A stretch of DNA of 64,000 nt. It comes from Tillandsia leiboldiana (taxonomy: Eukaryota > Streptophyta > Magnoliopsida > Poales > Bromeliaceae). Positions 21,838 to 35,146 of the stretch are shown here, in pieces. Within the stretch, counting starts at the first letter, position 1; each line of letters opens with the position of its first letter. Where the stretch lies: NCBI GenBank assembly GCA_029204045.2, contig CM055060.1:56371679-56435678 (forward strand), written 5' to 3'. The notes under the pieces are model-generated. The model was not told where the DNA came from. It made no database searches and worked only from the letters and a program-made list of their open reading frames with translations. The position numbers and the translations under genes are program-made.

Positions 21838-22066
21838 AGTTGAGCTCCTGTTTTAAAAGTATCAAGTTATTGATGCTTGTAGATTTTTAGCCATTACATT
21901 AAAAGATGTGTAATTAGGATGATAGTGAACCTCTTGAGTTAAGTGAGTGATAGGTGGAATATAATGATTTAAACGATAAAATTAGTCAAAGAGGTAGATC
22001 TAACGGTTAAAAAGTTACAAGCACCAATTGCTTGGTGCTTGTACAAGCATAGTAGCTGGACTCTTT
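21838..22066. mobile_element. Family A MITE, copy 4
   Basis: Reverse orientation, about 85% alike by eye to copy 3. Its right end is cut exactly where a Tourist-like element begins, with TTT as the target duplication. Confidence 0.7.
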
Positions 22067-23127
22067 GGCTTTGTTTGGTTTGGGTACAAAGGGGGATATC
22101 CCCCCTTTGTACCCAAACACTATTGAACAAAGGGGAAACTATTAGGTACAGTAGTTCTAGTACAAACAGAATAAGCTGGAAATAACAGTTCTTACCCATT
22201 ATTTTATAAATTTGTTTTTTACCAAATTACCCCTCCTCCCCTCCTTTCTCTTTTTTCAATACACTCTCATCATCACAAATCCCTCTCTCTCCCCTCTCTC
22301 TCTCTTCTTCCTAATACACTCATCATCACAAATTTCTCTCTCCTCTCTCTTTTTTTCTTCTTCCCAATACACTCTCATCATCACAAATCCCTCTCTCTCC
22401 TCTCTCTTTTTAATTTAATTGGATATTAAATTAAATATTATTTTTAAAATTTTAGAAATTTTATTTTGATTTTGATTTTATCATAATTTTTGTAAGACTT
22501 TAAATTTTGAAATTTTATATTCGAAATTTTAACTTTAATTTAAACAAATAAAATGTTAAATTAAATATTATTTTCATAAAATATAATTTGAAATTTAATT
22601 TTGATTTTGATTTTGATTTTAATTTTATCTTAATTTTTGTAAGGCTTTAATCCATTAATTAAAACGAAGAAAGTAAAAGTTATTATTTGAAAATTAAAAA
22701 ATTTTATGTTTAAAATTTATAATTTAAAATAATATTATATAATTTTAAATTTTAAAATTTAAATGTTGAAATTTTATATTTAAAATTTTAAATTTAATTT
22801 GAGAAAAAAAATATTAAATTAAATATTATTTTTAAAAAATATAATTTGATTATGATTTTGATTTTATCTTAATTTTTTTAAAGCTTTAATTTATTAATTA
22901 AAACGAACTAATTAGATTTTAACAACTTTTATCACATATTAAATCTTGTGGGTAAAAAAGTAATTTACACAACTTAACCTCTTTATTCCTCTTATTCCTC
23001 ATTATCATACCAAATACAAAATCTCTTATCCCTAGAACCATCCCAAACACTTTTTTACCCTTGTTCCGTACTTTATACTTATACCTGATACTACTAATTC
23101 TCACTAATTCCCGAACCAAACGATACC
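22067..23127. mobile_element. Tourist/Harbinger-like MITE, family E copy 1
   Basis: Left terminus GGCTTTGTTTGGTTTGGGTA; right terminus read inversely GGTATCGTTTGGTTCGGG. A 3-bp TTT flanks both sides, consistent with the 3-bp target duplication of PIF/Harbinger elements. The interior is AT-rich, with CCTCTCTCTC-type repeats at 22265-22410. Open frames in it are low-complexity and not coding. Confidence 0.75.
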
Positions 23128-23138
23128 TTTATATATAT

Positions 23139-24435
<1,297 letters not shown>

Positions 24436-24909
24436 AATTAATTAATATAAAAATATTAATTAAATATTAATTTAGCTTATTTATTAATTAACTAGTGCCG
24501 GATAACCCTAAATATTAATTAATAAAATAATTAACAATGAGTATGGTTAATTAATAATTTAATTAATCACAAATATTTTAATAATTAATAAATTAATTAG
24601 TTAATTATTTAATTAGTTAACTAATTAATTACATAATTAGTTAATAAAATAATTAGATTAGTCAAACTATTAGATTAATTAAAAAGTTAATATATAATAA
24701 TTAAAATTATATTTACTTTAATTAAGCTTGCTTTCAAATGGGAACAAACTTGTTCTAAGAAAAATGATGGAATAATAATTTTAGATTTTTACCCGTTTGT
24801 TCTATAAAATGAGAACTACTGTTTCTACTTATAACCAAATGCATTTGGAAGAATAAGACAGGAACAATACCTTGTTCCATGCTTTGTTCCCCACCCAAAT
24901 GTTATTTTA
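24436..24909. other. AT-rich DNA with a family E fragment
   Basis: (TTAATTAA)-rich sequence to about 24720. From 24720 to 24906 it resembles, in reverse, the interior of family E copy 4 (AATGGGAACAAACTTGTTC and CCTTGTTCCATGC). This suggests an older family E remnant ending at a TTA. Confidence 0.4.
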
Positions 24910-25524
24910 GGTTTCGCTTGGTTGGAGTATAAGAGAGAATTAGTAGTACTAGGGATAAGTATAACTTTTGAAACAAGCTAGAACTATTGTAAATTTGTGT
25001 TTGGTTGGGTATTAGGTTAATACCAGTTATAAGAAAAATAGTGTTTGGTAAGAAATTGAGAATAAGAGGAATAGAGAGTATATTTTGTGTAAAATGACTA
25101 ATATATCCTTTCTCTTAATTCTTTTTTTAAAATTAAAATTTAAGAATTTGTATAAATTTTCTTTTTTATTAATTTTAATTTTTATAAAACTTTTAAGTGG
25201 GAGTAAAACATTTAATGTTTAAATTTTAAGTGAGAGCAAAAATTTTAATTTTTAAATTTATATAAATTTAAAAAACATAATAAAAAATTTATATAAATTT
25301 TAAAAGTTTTAAAAATATAAAATAAAATAAAATTTTTAGATTTATTAAAAAATAAAGTTAAAAAAATTAAATATTATAAAATAAAAATATTTAAATTTTA
25401 ACGGGTGACCGGGACAACCCGGTAAGGAGGGGAATAGGTGTTCCACCCTATTACCCCCTTAATCCAATTGTGTTTGGGTACAAAGGGGGCTTATTTTTTC
25501 TTTGTATACAAACCAAACACCACC
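24910..25524. mobile_element. Tourist/Harbinger-like MITE, family E copy 2
   Basis: Starts GGTTTCGCTTGGTTGG after TTA and ends ...AAACCAAACACCACC before TTA. Read inversely the right end is GGTGGTGTTTGGTTT. It shares its right TTA with the left end of family E copy 3, so the two are adjacent. Confidence 0.7.
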
Positions 25525-25527
25525 TTA

Positions 25528-26433
25528 GGCTGCGTTTGGTTCGGATATAAGAAAAATTTAGTTATACCGGGGATAGGTATAAGTTATGGTATTAGCAGGA
25601 ACTAATGTTAATTTATGTTTGGGTGAGTATAAGAGTTATACCGGGTATAAAGAAAATTGTGTTTGGTAAATTAAAGAGGAATAAGAAGGTTAGAGAGGAT
25701 ATAAATTTTTATTGACTATTTACATATAATTAAAATTTATAATTTTTTAAAAATTCAAAATTTTGTATATAAAAATAGGTATAAATTTATAAATTTATAC
25801 ATTTTAAAAATTTGGTGAATTATTTATTAAAAATTAAAATTAAAAATTTAATAATTTTTATAAATTGTAAAAATAATAAAATTTAAATTTTTATAAATTG
25901 ATAAATTTATTAAAAATTAAAGTTACAAATTTCAAAAGCTATAAAATTTAAAATTTAAAAATTTATAAATGTTAAAAATTTTAATTTTAATTATCTCAAA
26001 AAATTACAAAAGTAGAAGCAAAAATTTTAATTTTAAAATTAGTATACATTTAAAAAAATTTATAAAAAAATTTGCATAAATTTAAAAATTTTAAAATTAA
26101 TAAATTTTTAAAAAAATATAAAAAAATTATATTCTTAGATTTATTAAAAAGTAAGTTAAAAATTTTAAAATTTATAAAATTTAAAAAATAAATTTTAAAT
26201 TTTATAAATTTAAATATCTTATAATTTAAAATTTTTTAATTTTAAAAAAAAAGAGAAAAAAAAAGAAAAAAAAAAAAACACCAGGAGGGTGGGAACAAGC
26301 TTCCCACCCCAAACGGGTACTATTACCCGTTTGGGGTGGGAACAGCTTGTTCCCACCCCCCAAATTTTTGTTTGGGTATAAGTATCTGGAACTAGGGGTT
26401 ATCCCCCCCTAGTTTCAGGTACCAAACGGGGCC
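25528..26433. mobile_element. Tourist/Harbinger-like MITE, family E copy 3
   Basis: 906 bp. Left GGCTGCGTTTGGTTCGG and right, read inversely, GGCCCCGTTTGGTACC, with exact TTA duplications at 25525-25527 and 26434-26436. The interior is AT-rich, with a GC-rich hairpin at about 26283-26360 built from GTGGGAACAAGC/GCTTGTTCCCAC arms. Its first ~150 bp are the inverted complement of the last ~150 bp of copy 4. Confidence 0.85.
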
Positions 26434-26436
26434 TTA

Positions 26437-26581
26437 GGGTTTAGTGAGTTGTTGGTAGCATAGTATAATCTAGGAATGAAAATGATCAAAAAAATAGATT
26501 TAACGGAAGAAAACTTAATAGCACCAAACACTTGGTGATATCAAGTTTTCTGCCATTAGATCCACGCTTTCTATCCCTTAA
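26437..26581. mobile_element. Fused head-to-head family A MITE pair, left part (copy 8)
   Basis: 26437-26535 reads as a reverse family A element, and 26536-26581 continues as a forward element, meeting at a hairpin (AGAAAACTTAATAGCACC against GATATCAAGTTTTCT). The forward half resumes at 27322-27408 (ATTATTTTACCAACCACTCA, then ACTATCATCC), so family E copy 4 is inserted inside it. Confidence 0.65.
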
Positions 26582-27318
26582 GACTTCGTTTGGTAACGAG
26601 AACTGGGGGGGGGGGGGGATAAGGGCTTATCCCCCGTAGTTATACCCAAACGCAATTAAGTAGGGGTGGGAAAAGCTTTTATCGTCTTTCTAGAATAAGC
26701 TGATATAAGATTGGAATTACTATTCCAGCCTTTTTCTGGAACAAGGCTTGTTCCCATTTGAGAATAAGCTTAATTAAATTAATATAATTTTAATTATTAT
26801 TTTAACTTTTTAATTAATCCAATATTTTAATTAATTTAATTATTTTATTAACTAATTATTTAAGTATTTAGATAATTAACTAATTATTTAAGACAATTAA
26901 AATTAAAATTTTTAACATTTATAAATTTTTAAATTTTAAATTTTAAATTTTATAGCTTTTAAAAATTTTAACTTTAATTTTTAATAAATTTATCATATAA
27001 TTTTAATAAATTATATGATAAATTTTTTTAATAATTTTTTATATATATAAGTAAAATCTAAATTTTAATAATTTTTTTAATAAATATTTTAAATTAAATA
27101 TTTAAAATCATATCAGTAAAATTTTAATCATAAATTAAAATTATAATCCTCTTTATTCTTCTTATTACTCTTTAACTTACCAAACACAATTTTCTTTATA
27201 CCCGTTATAATTTTTAAACCCAACCAAATAGAAATTTACACTAGTTCCTGCTAATACCATAACTTATATCTATCCCCGGTATAACTAAAATTTTCTTATC
27301 CCTGAATCAAACGCAGCC
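26582..27318. mobile_element. Tourist/Harbinger-like MITE, family E copy 4, nested in a family A element
   Basis: Starts GACTTCGTTTGGTAACG and ends AATCAAACGCAGCC, with TAA on both sides (26579-26581, 27319-27321). A G13 run lies near the left end. The right ~150 bp is an inverted copy of the left end of family E copy 3. It interrupts a family A MITE and so is younger than it. Confidence 0.8.
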
Positions 27319-27405
27319 TAAATTCATATTATTTTACCAACCACTCACTAAATCGTAAGGGGCTACTATCATCCTAACTGTACATTCGTGTACAAGTAGC
27401 ATTTT

Positions 27406-27516
<111 letters not shown>

Positions 27517-27689
27517 CAATACTCCAATACTTACTTTTATAAATAATAAAAAAATTCTTAACCGTAGATTGGTAAAAGATAAAAGTGTAATTTTATATAT
27601 TAACGGGTTAAAAGATAACTTCATAAAGAGGATATTTTCATAATTAAGCATCACAATTTTTTTTAAAAAAAAAAATAATTAAAATACCT

Positions 27690-29230
27690 TACATAAATTT
27701 AGCCAATAATTCTGCACTAATTTAAAAAGTTTAATTTTTTAAAAAATTAAATTACAATTTATGCATTAATTTAAAGAGTTTTAGAATTAGAATTTAGGCA
27801 CTAATTTAAGAAGTTTAATTTATAAAGTTTTAAACTTACAATTTATGTATTAATTTAAAGAGTTTTAGAATTACAATTTTAACATTAATTTAAAGAATTT
27901 TAAAATTACAATTTAGTCATCAATTTATAACAATATTTTTTAAAAAAATTAATACAAGTTAATATTCAAATTCAACATATTTAATATATTTAAAGAATTT
28001 TAGAATTCTTTTAATTTAGCCATTAATTTTGCACTAATTTAAGGATTAATTTAAAAAGTTTTAAAATTACAATTTAGGCATTAATTTAAAAAAAATTAGA
28101 ATTAGAATTTTGACATTAATTTAAGAAGTTTTATTTAAGAAGTTTTAGAACTAGGCATTAATTTAAAAAGTTTTAAAATTACAATTTAAACATTAATATA
28201 AAGAGTTTTGGAATTATAATTTACTCATTAATTTATATTAATATTTTTAAAAATATTGAACGTTGGTTAATATTCAAATTCAACATATTTAATATGTTTA
28301 AAAAATTTTAGAATTTCTCTAATTTAGATATTAATTTTGTATTACTATTTTAAAAAATTTGAAAGTGGATAAATATTTAAATTCACTATATAATGAAAAA
28401 TTTTGATTCATATACATTTTACAAATTTAGACATTAATTTTGCACTAATTTAGGAATTAATTTTAAAAAATTTTGAATTACAATTTAGGCATTAATTTAA
28501 AGAGTTTTAGAAATATAATTTAGGCATTAATTAAAAGAGATTTAGAATTATAATTTAGAGATTAATTTAAGGAGTTTAATTTAAAATATTTTAGAATTAC
28601 AATTTAGGCACTAATTTAAAGTATTTTAGAATTGTAATTTAAATATTAATTTACGGAGTATTAAAATTACAACTTAGTCATTAATTTATAGTATTATTTT
28701 TTAAAAAATTGAGCTTAGATTAATAATCAAATTCAACATATTTAATATGTATAAAGAATTTTAGAATTTCTCTAATTAAGAAATTAATTTTGTATCACTA
28801 TTCTAAGGAAATTTGAAAGTAAATAAATATTTAAATTCAGCATATAATGAAAGTTTTGATTCATATATTTTTCACAAATTTGGACATTATTTTTTCACTA
28901 ATTTAGGCATTATTTTTTAAAAAAATTGAATTACAATTTAGGCATTAATTTAAATAGTTTAATTTAAAAAATTATAGAATTACAATTTAGGCATTAATTT
29001 AAAGAGTTATAGAATTACAATTTATATATTAATTTAAGAGTTATTAGAATTATAATTTAGTCATTAATTTATATCAAAATTTTAAAAAAAATTGAACGTC
29101 GGTTATAATCAAATTCAACATATTTAATATGAATAAATAATTTTAGAGTTTCTCTAATTTAGAAATTAATTTTGTGTCACTATTCTCAAGAATTTGAAAG
29201 TGGATAAATATTTAAATTCAGCATATATTA
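27690..29230. repeat. AT-rich degenerate tandem array with higher-order structure
   Basis: A ~40-45-bp unit of the type ATTTAGGCATTAATTTAAAG + AGTTTTAGAATTACA is repeated dozens of times with variation. A longer block is interspersed: it contains CAAATTCAACATATTTAATA, a TTTAGAATTTCTCTAATT-like stretch and GATAAATATTTAAATTCA. The first of these marks occurs at about 27965, 28272, 28725 and 29108, giving block spacings of roughly 310-455 bp that differ by the number of short units. There is no coding capacity. Confidence 0.7.
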
Positions 29231-29735
29231 AAATTTTTAATTATTATAAATAATCTAAATTTTAATACAGTTTTCTAAAATTAAAATCATTTATAATATA
29301 TAAACAATTAAGCAAAGAGAATTAAAAGATTATTATTTAAGGCCATAACTAAATTGAAATATTTAAAAATTATAATTTTTTCAAAAATAAAATAAAATTC
29401 TAAGATCGCAAAATTGATATTTTTTAACGACTTATATCAACTATTGTTTATCTTTTATATACTATTTAATTATATATCGTAGGGTAATTTAGATCAGAAA
29501 GTCTAATCTCTATTTTAGAAAGTTAATTATTAGTTTTTGACCGTTTATTTTTCGACTTTTTGATGAAATTGATAATAATTTTTAAAAATTATTAAATTTA
29601 GTTTTTAAATATTTTTAATAACGTAGATCAATTTCAATAATACTGATTATTAATTTAGAATTTCAACCATTCAAAATAATTTGATAAGGCAAAGTTTACT
29701 GTCCTTTTAACTTAAGGGGATAGTAGCTAGACTCT
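29231..29735. other. AT-rich DNA with family C-like sequence
   Basis: 29540-29700 includes TTTTTAAATATTTTTAATAA then CGTAGATCAATTTCAA, which resembles the inner right arm of the family C copy at 32462-33010. It ends at a (CT)n tract (29741-29787). No coding frame. Confidence 0.35.
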
Positions 29736-30055
29736 CACTCACTCACACTCTCTCTCTCTCTATCTCTCTCTTTCTCTCTCTCTCTCTAGACATACACACA
29801 TGGTAGCTTACAACAACAATAATAACCACTAAAAAGAAAAAAAAAAAATGCTGGGTAGGTTGATAAAAATAGCTTAAAAATAATTTAATTAGCAGAAATG
29901 GTTTATGAAGCTACTATATGTGTGGCTCTATTTAAGTTGCAATGTTTATAATGGGTAGGACGGTGATATATATATATATCGACAGAGTAAAGGTTGTTAG
30001 AAATAGTTATATATGGAATAGACACATTGATATCATCAAAATTGTAGCCATATAA

Positions 30056-30116
<61 letters not shown>

Positions 30117-30202
30117 CCAGAGAGAGCAATGCTGATAGTATACTCAATTTTGAATGTAAAATGTATATTTCATCCATCTAAAAATAAATTTTTTTTCACT
30201 TG

Positions 30203-30244
<42 letters not shown>
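29736..30244. other. Short intergenic stretch with (CT)n and (TA)n tracts
   Basis: Contains (CT)n at 29741-29787 and (TA)n at 30060-30115 and 30210-30244. No gene seen. Confidence 0.6.
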
Positions 30245-30252
<8 letters not shown>

Positions 30253-30418
30253 GATACTAAATTATTATGCGGTTAGGATGACAATGGATCTCTTGAGTTA
30301 TGTGGATGATTGGTAAAATAGCACAATCTAAGAGATAAAATTAGTTAAAGGAATAGATATAACTTAAAAAATTTATAAACACTAATTGCTTGGTACTTTT
30401 AAAAATATAATAACAGGA

Positions 30419-30421
<3 letters not shown>
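30245..30421. mobile_element. Family A MITE, copy 9
   Basis: Reverse orientation, degenerate, with GTTAGGATGACAATGGATCT and ACTAATTGCTTGGTACTTTT. It lies between (TA)n tracts. Confidence 0.6.
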
Positions 30422-30466
<45 letters not shown>

Positions 30467-30469
<3 letters not shown>

Positions 30470-30691
30470 TCCGGCTACTGTGCTTGTACAAGCACCAAAC
30501 GATTGGTGCTTGTAAGTTTTCTACCGTTAGATCTAACCTTTTGATTAATTCTATCCCTTAGATCATACTATTCCACCAACCACCCACTAAACCCAAGGGG
30601 CCCACCATCATCCTAACAGCACATTTCTACATCCAAAGATAAAAAACTCACAAACACTAATAACTTTGTACTTTTACAAACATAGAAACTC

Positions 30692-30698
<7 letters not shown>
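30467..30698. mobile_element. Family A MITE, copy 10
   Basis: Forward orientation. It starts GTCCGGCTACTGTGCTTGTA and includes CCACCCACTAAACCCAAGGG and GCCCACCATCATCC. It is flanked by (TA)n on both sides (30422-30466 and 30699-30786). Confidence 0.8.

Positions 30699-30786
<88 letters not shown>
30699..30786. repeat. (TA)n microsatellite
   Basis: About 44 TA units between two forward family A copies. Confidence 0.95.
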
Positions 30787-30789
<3 letters not shown>

Positions 30790-30991
30790 CGGCTACTATA
30801 CTATCGATAGTACCAAGCATTTGGTGCTATCAAGTTTTGTACTCTTAAATCAACCCTTTTAATTATTTTTCATCCGTTAGATTTTACTATTTTCCAACTA
30901 CTCATTAAACCCAAGGGACCCACTATTATCTCAACCACATATATTTTAATTCAACGGTTAAAAACTTAATAGCACTAATAACTTGGTGTTA

Positions 30992-31010
<19 letters not shown>
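30787..31010. mobile_element. Family A MITE, copy 11
   Basis: Forward orientation. It starts GTCCGGCTACTATACTATCG and ends in (CT)n then (TA)n. Confidence 0.8.
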
Positions 31011-31024
<14 letters not shown>

Positions 31025-31027
<3 letters not shown>

Positions 31028-31242
31028 GCTACCATGCTATCGATAGCATCAAACACTTGTGCTACCAAATTTTTTACCGTTAAATCTAACCCTTTAATTA
31101 TTCTTACTCGTTAAATCATATTATTTTTCGAACCACCCACTAAATTCTAGAGGGGCACTATTATTTTAACCGCACATCTTTTCATACAAGAGTTAAAAAC
31201 CTAATAGCACCAATGACTAAATGTTATTAATAGTATAGTAGC

Positions 31243-31245
<3 letters not shown>
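31025..31245. mobile_element. Family A MITE, copy 12
   Basis: Forward orientation. It starts TGGCTACCATGCTATCGATA and ends TATTAATAGTATAGTAGCCT, then (TA)n at 31246-31329. Confidence 0.8.
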
Positions 31246-31329
<84 letters not shown>

Positions 31330-31332
<3 letters not shown>

Positions 31333-31672
31333 TAGGTCTACTATATTCTTATAAGTATAGACCCCTTCGTATTTATAAGTTGTTTTTTATGATGGAGCTT
31401 TCGAATCGACGATCCATACCGTTAAGTACAGTCTAGAGCATTTTTAACTTATAGAAACTAAATTTCGTAATTTTTCAAAATTATAATAAAGTTCATCAAG
31501 TAAGTAATGAACTGTCAAAATCGAACGACCTCCTAAAAATAAAGAATTAAATTTTTCAATTTAAGATCAGAGTTATAAATCTCTATCTAGATACTAAATA
31601 TAATTTTTTATAAAAAATTCAACCTATAGAGTAGACCTTATATCATTTTAAAAGCATATAAGTTCTACTATA
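31330..31672. mobile_element. Family C repeat, copy 2
   Basis: Left end GAGTAGGTCTACTATATTCT; right end read inversely TAGTAGAACTTATATGCTTT. The inner left arm carries GGAGCTTTCGAATCGACGAT, shared with the other family C copies. It lies between (TA)n tracts. Confidence 0.6.
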
Positions 31673-31689
31673 TATATATATAGAGAGAG

Positions 31690-32037
<348 letters not shown>

Positions 32038-32255
32038 TAGAGCTGATATACTTTCAAAAGCACAAACCCAACTATGTTTGTGAATTTTTTATCATTGGAT
32101 TTACATTGAGATTTTGTGCAATTATATTTTCTCTTTCTTTTTCTTTAGTTGACTTTACAATATATAGTAGAAAACTCAATACAAATCTAATAGTAAAAAA
32201 TTCACAATCATGGTTGGGTTTGTGCTTTTGAAAGTATATAAACTATATAAAGTGG
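32038..32255. mobile_element. Family B MITE, copy 3
   Basis: The left arm (ATACTTTCAAAAGCACAAAC, then CTATGTTTGTGAATTTTTTA) pairs with the right arm (TAAAAAATTCACAATCATGG, then GTTTGTGCTTTTGAAAGTAT). The arms are about 85 bp and it is the best preserved of the three copies. Confidence 0.85.
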
Positions 32256-33010
<755 letters not shown>

Positions 33011-33034
33011 TCTCTCTATATATATATAAAGAGA

Positions 33035-33275
33035 GAGAGTCTGGCTATATGTTGGTGCTTTTAAGAGTACCAAGTACTTAATACTAGTAAGTTTTTCACC
33101 GTAATATCTATCTTTTTTATCAATTCTATTTTTTAAATGATACTATTTTTTCAATCATTCAGTAAACTTTAAAAATTTACTATCATTCTAAATATATATA
33201 TTTTTTTATTTAAAAATTAAAAATTGATAAGAACTAATTACTTGGTTTTTTTAAAAGTATAGAAACTCAATTATA
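33035..33275. mobile_element. Family A MITE, copy 14 (degenerate)
   Basis: Forward orientation with several landmarks decayed: AGTCTGGCTATATGTTGGTG, then TTTTTCACCGTAATATC and ATTCAGTAAACTTTAAAA. Confidence 0.5.
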
Positions 33276-34089
33276 TGAATATACAGTGATCACAATCTGT
33301 TTTTCAACTCCTCCTCTTCATGTAGGGCCCACCAGCATGTTTCTCCTCCTAGAAAGCCCGAAAGCCCCACATCACATGATCGCCATAATCGTGCATGGCC
33401 CCCATGGCGGGCGCGCCATACCATACCATCTCACGTGGCTGTTTCTTCTTGTCCATCCTCGCTGTCAACTAGCAAGGCATGACACGTGTCATCACACTTC
33501 CACGTCGGATATATATTTTGGGTATCATCTCTCCGTCCACCGTGTCAGCTGTGGGCCACACAGGGCATATATTGATTTTAGTGTATAATCGGGATAGCCT
33601 GATTCGAAATGCTTATATTATATCCGTACAGCAACTCGGTCACTACAATTTTAATGAAGTAAATTACTTTGGATAGAAGAGTAAAACAATTATTGCATTA
33701 AAAATCAATTTTTTTTGATGTTCGAAACTGCAGTGCTCAATAACAAATAATATTTATTGAGATAGTAGCGGAGTACTCCTCGATCATACATCAATTTTAC
33801 CCTTATAATAATAATAATTAATAATTGTGATTCCAAGTCCCGACTCACCCCTCCTTGTTATGGAACCTAAATCTCCAATCGTGACACGAGAAAAAAAAAA
33901 ATAAAACAAAACAAAAATATTGCAACATATTTTTATTGTAAGGTTCCGCAAGTAATAAACAATGCATGATTTGGATATGTTGTGTTAAATGATCGATCGA
34001 GAGGCGCCTCCCGATGACAAGACCATCCTGATCAGGACATGTTGGTAATGGGCTTCTCGGGCATCATGGAGACAAGGCATCTTTTGGGT
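33276..34089. other. GC-richer patch with ACGT motifs, then intergenic DNA
   Basis: 33290-33560 is distinctly GC-richer than its surroundings and carries CTCACGTGGC, the palindrome GACACGTGTC (about 33481-33490), and CCACGTCGG. These are G-box/ABRE-like cores typical of plant promoters. No coding exon follows within reach, so the target is unknown. The remainder to the MULE holds nothing recognisable. Confidence 0.35.
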
Positions 34090-34098
34090 CTTGTGAAA
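34090..34098. repeat. MULE target-site duplication, left copy
   Basis: CTTGTGAAA, repeated exactly at 38784-38792. Nine base pairs is the standard length for Mutator superfamily insertions. Confidence 0.9.
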
Positions 34099-34545
34099 GG
34101 ACTTTTTTATTTTGAAATAATTCTTTCAATTTACAAAATTTACGAAATGATTCTTTCAAAATTTTTTTTGTAAAAATAATTTTACTTTCGCCACGCGGGC
34201 GCCACGTCGGGTTGTCACCTTGAAGACGCCGAGCGACTCAACGCCTTCACAAAATTCTATGAAGGTGTTGAGTCGCTCGGCGCCTTCAGTGTGGCTGGCG
34301 ACTTGACCCAATTTTCTGAAAATTGGCCAAATTCTCAGAGTGCGCTTGTAATGTTGCACTAAAGGCGCTGAGTCGCTCGGTGCCTTTAGCGTTAAACACT
34401 ACATGCACCGAGCGACTCAGCGCCTTTAGTGCTGTACACTAAAGGCGCCGAGCAACTCAGCGCCTTTAGTGTTTTACACTAAAGGCGCTGAGTCGCTCGG
34501 CGTCTTTAGTGTAAAACACTAAAGGCACTGAGTCGCTCAGCGCCT
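34099..34545 (+). repeat. MULE left terminal inverted repeat
   Basis: Pairs with 38316-38783. The outer ~120 bp is AT-rich. The inner part is a chain of palindromic units around GCGCCGAGCGACTCAGCGCC, the complete ones at about 34223-34287 (as a pair), 34361-34388, 34441-34468, 34480-34507 and 34519-34545. Each half can itself fold, which gives the element a foldback-like end. Confidence 0.88.
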
Positions 34546-35137
34546 TCGTCTTGACTACGACCCCCGCACGGGCTACAATGCCCTCACTTCCCCCTCTTCC
34601 AATCCGACTTCCCCTCTCCACCTCTCTCCCTCTCTCGCAGCACAATGCCGAAGCACATTGTTGTCGTCGCCGTCGCCGAAGCCCATTGTCGCCGTCGCCG
34701 TCGCCCATTGTCGCCATCGCTGTCGACGAAGCCACTGTCGCCGTCGCCGAAGCCCGCGGTTGCCGTTGCCGTCGCCATCTCTCTCGCTCTCTAGATCTCA
34801 CTGTGAGGCCCCCCCCCTCTCCCTCCCTCTCTATTTCTCTCTCCCTCTCTCTCTCTCTCACTATGAGGCGGAGCTCTCACTGTGAGTCTCACTGTGAGAG
34901 TTCTCTCCCTCTCTCTCTCTCTCACTCTCGCTCTCTCTCCCTCTCACTGTGAGAGTTCTCTTAGAGTAAGGGCCTCACTGTAAGTCTCTCACAGTGAGGA
35001 CTGTGAGTCTCTCACAGTGAGAGAGTGAGGGATCTCTCACAGTGAGAGTTCTCTCACAGTGAGAGCTACTGTGAGAGAACTCTCACAGTGAGAGATCCCT
35101 CACTCTCTCACTGTGAGATAGATCTCACAGTGAGATT
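34546..35137. repeat. MULE subterminal region: GCCGTCGCC repeats and CTCACAGTGAG palindrome cluster
   Basis: 34650-34780 is a run of GTCGCC and GCCGTCGCC repeats. From about 34798 to 35137 the motif CTCACTGTGAG or CTCACAGTGAG recurs more than ten times in both orientations, mixed with (CT)n. The long inverted pair around 35065-35075 (AACTCTCACAGTGAGAG against CTCTCACAGTGAGAGTT) could form a strong hairpin. The open frames reported by translation on both strands (34466-34952) are low-complexity and not believed. Confidence 0.7.
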
Positions 35138-35146
35138 TCATTGTCA

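Noticed and set aside
27690..29230. CRISPR-like regular repeat array
   Set aside because: Units vary in sequence and length, are contiguous rather than spaced by unique spacers, and the genome is a plant's.
34466..34952. Arginine- and serine-rich frames on both strands of the MULE subterminal region
   Set aside because: Low-complexity translation of CT and GTCGCC repeats with no splice or domain support.
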